From: an uncultured Saprospiraceae bacterium
GTDB taxonomy: Bacteria; Bacteroidota; Bacteroidia; Chitinophagales; Saprospiraceae
Assembly (NCBI GenBank): GCA_937942435.1
Contig: CALDEM010000059.1
Coordinates: 1 to 64,000 of the forward strand
Reading direction: 5' to 3'
DNA: 64,000 bases
Part shown: positions 62,487-64,000 of the stretch, in pieces
Layout: every line of letters starts with the position of its first letter
Numbering within the stretch: position 1 is the first letter of the stretch
Notes under the pieces: model-generated
What the model was told of the DNA's origin: nothing
The model's database searches: none
Seen by the model: only the letters and a program-made list of their open reading frames with translations
Program-made: the position numbers and the translations under genes

Positions 62487-64000
62487 ATGTACTTACCAAA
62501 AAGAGTAATCCTTGTTTTTCTGTCCACCTTAGTCTCAATTGCGCTCTTAGCGCAAAAGAAGAATTATTATGACGGTCCTTACATATTTGAAACGCAGGAT
62601 AGTTTATTGATTCAATGGGTCGCAGCTGGAGTTGGAAGCGATACTACTATCCTAAAAAGTACAGCTACCCAGTTTAACGTGGACTCGTTACCCAAGATTG
62701 ATCTACAACAACTTCGCTCATCTCAAACCAAGCAAGCAACATATGAGGGAGTAGATGAGATATTTGCCGTGAGCGATATCCATGGACAACATGATTTGTT
62801 TTTAAGGCTGCTTAAAGCAAATGAAATAATCGACGAAAATCAAAATTGGACTTTTGACAAAGGTCACCTCGTTATTGTGGGAGACAATTTTGATCGAGGA
62901 GAAAAAGTACTAGACCTTCTTTGGTTTTTGTTTAAGCTACAACAACAAGCGGAGACTGCTGGAGGCAAGGTCCATGTCATGTTAGGTAATCATGAGGTGA
63001 TGGTGCTCAATAATGACTTGAGATATCTACATAAGAAGTATTACTACAGTTCTGCATCATTCACTACCCGTTATGATCAGTTTTTCAGATCTGGAAGCAT
63101 ACTGGGCGATTGGCTATCGAGCCACCCCGTAGTACTCTCTATCAATGGAAACCTCTTTGTACATGGAGGGATCTCTACTGCCGTTCTTGGATTAGAACAA
63201 TCGTTAGAGGAGATCAATGAAACCTTTGTTGAGCACTTAATTAGAAAGGATAGGAATGAGATAGACTCAAAGTTTGATATCCTTACACAAGGAGATGGTC
63301 CATTATGGTATCGCGGATATTTTGATTCACTTGCAACTAATCAGTCAGGTCTTGAACAAATACTTGAAGCATTGGACCAATCTGCCATAGTCGTCGGTCA
63401 TACATCTATGGATAAGATAACCTCACTGTACGAGGGTAAGTTGATTGCTATAGATTGTAGTATCAAATTAGGCTTAAAAGCTCAAGGCCTGAGTATAAAA
63501 AATAGGAAATACCATGTCACTGACACCAATGGAAAAAAGACGCGCATACAAGGACCAGAAGATACCGCTAAAGCAAGCCTCTTCAACTATCTCTATAATC
63601 TCCCCGAGCGAACAATGGTCACTATCGAAACTGACATAAAAACCCTCGTTAGAAAAAGCAACAAAGAAGAGTATCAAACTGCCAGTCTCTCAATCACAAG
63701 AGCAGACGACTCCGTTATGAGATTAGAGGGCAGAGCCCGTGCACGAGGAAATGTTAGAAAAAAAGTGTGTAAGTTTCCTCCTGTGAAATTTGATTTTTCA
63801 AAATCATACTTAGACTCATTAGGGTTTGTAAAAAATGATAAGCTTAAGCTTGTCTTCCCTTGCACCAGTCAAAGCTATGCTCAAAATAAACTATACAAAG
63901 AGTTCTTTTTGTATCAACTATATAACATCATAGACACTAATAGTTTAACAGCAAAGCTCTTGGACATCTCCATAGTATATGAAGGTGAAGAAAGAAACCA
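62487..64000 (+). CDS. Calcineurin-like phosphoesterase, 5' part (runs off the window)
   Basis: At least 504 codons are open from the ATG at 62487 to the end of the window. A signal peptide (about 1-22) is followed by a metallophosphatase domain: SDIHGQHD (D97, H99), GDNFDRG (132-138), GNHE (167-170), FVHGG, and VVGHTS. After about residue 400 a second region (RARARGNVRKKVCKFPPVKFDFSKSYLD in parts, EFFLYQLYNI) resembles a Bacteroidota family of unknown function, so the protein is a fusion. The C-terminus lies outside the window. Confidence 0.88.
   Translation, partial: MYLPKRVILVFLSTLVSIALLAQKKNYYDGPYIFETQDSLLIQWVAAGVGSDTTILKSTATQFNVDSLPKIDLQQLRSSQTKQATYEGVDEIFAVSDIHGQHDLFLRLLKANEIIDENQNWTFDKGHLVIVGDNFDRGEKVLDLLWFLFKLQQQAETAGGKVHVMLGNHEVMVLNNDLRYLHKKYYYSSASFTTRYDQFFRSGSILGDWLSSHPVVLSINGNLFVHGGISTAVLGLEQSLEEINETFVEHLIRKDRNEIDSKFDILTQGDGPLWYRGYFDSLATNQSGLEQILEALDQSAIVVGHTSMDKITSLYEGKLIAIDCSIKLGLKAQGLSIKNRKYHVTDTNGKKTRIQGPEDTAKASLFNYLYNLPERTMVTIETDIKTLVRKSNKEEYQTASLSITRADDSVMRLEGRARARGNVRKKVCKFPPVKFDFSKSYLDSLGFVKNDKLKLVFPCTSQSYAQNKLYKEFFLYQLYNIIDTNSLTAKLLDISIVYEGEERN

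Noticed and set aside
1-64000. CRISPR arrays, prophage or integrase genes
   Set aside because: No regularly spaced repeats, cas genes, integrase or phage structural genes were seen on either strand.

Overview
The window looks like a chromosomal segment of a Bacteroidota bacterium, probably from the Saprospiraceae side of the phylum. The evidence is a gliding-motility protein GldC, a type IX secretion sorting domain on an M64 peptidase, a fragment of a SusD-type protein, a TonB-dependent receptor next to a LytS/LytTR-type two-component pair, Bacteroidota-only protein families, and several copies of the Bacteroidota -7 promoter element TAnnTTTG. The order-level placement is a guess from gene content only.

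Layout. 1-750: a short gene-free stretch with a repeat at the very edge, then tRNA-His. 753-3962: a minus-strand block with a secreted hypothetical, a MazG-like pyrophosphohydrolase, L-arabinose isomerase and ribulose-5-phosphate 4-epimerase. 4081-8739: a methyltransferase, a repressor-like protein, GldC, a TraB-family protein, an Lrp/AsnC regulator, a TauE-type permease and a conserved hypothetical. 8946-12203: a small protein, an M57-type lipoprotein protease, a PIF1/RecD2-like helicase and a GtrA-like membrane protein.

12271-28542 is the most distinctive region: a co-directional run on the plus strand centred on a sialidase. It contains a CBM9-like protein, a GHL10-type glycosidase-like protein, a single ORF joining a Na+/solute symporter to a GH130 phosphorylase, a cytochrome-linked DUF1549/DUF1553 lipoprotein with its DUF1501 partner, an NHL-type propeller protein, the sialidase, a membrane cytochrome with leucine-rich repeats and the same C-terminal modules as the sialidase, and an amidohydrolase. 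Inside the run lies a scar (14544-15232) in which the 3' ends of a VCBS-type gene and a susD gene face outward from one junction. A working reading is that extracellular sialidase trims a glycan, the symporter imports a beta-mannoside, and GH130 phosphorolyses it in the cytoplasm. The role of the cytochrome and DUF1501 parts is unknown.

28595-37778: secreted hypotheticals, two acyl-CoA dehydrogenases, an M64 peptidase with a small lipoprotein, a frameshifted lipoprotein pseudogene and a DUF6624-like lipoprotein. 37842-48362: leuS, an ABC cluster, ccmE-ccmF (CcmE of the cysteine CxxxY type), an ECF sigma factor with a tiny membrane partner, and lgt. 48395-55531: a TonB-like protein, a LytTR regulator and its kinase divergent from an outer-membrane receptor, and a sugar transferase. 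55708-62229: a Gly-rich small protein, an FAD oxidoreductase, a DUF1761 protein, a Tat-type gluconate-dehydrogenase-3-like/GMC pair followed by a reductive-dehalogenase-like Fe-S protein, and a beta-barrel protein. The right edge cuts through a calcineurin-like phosphoesterase gene that starts at 62487.
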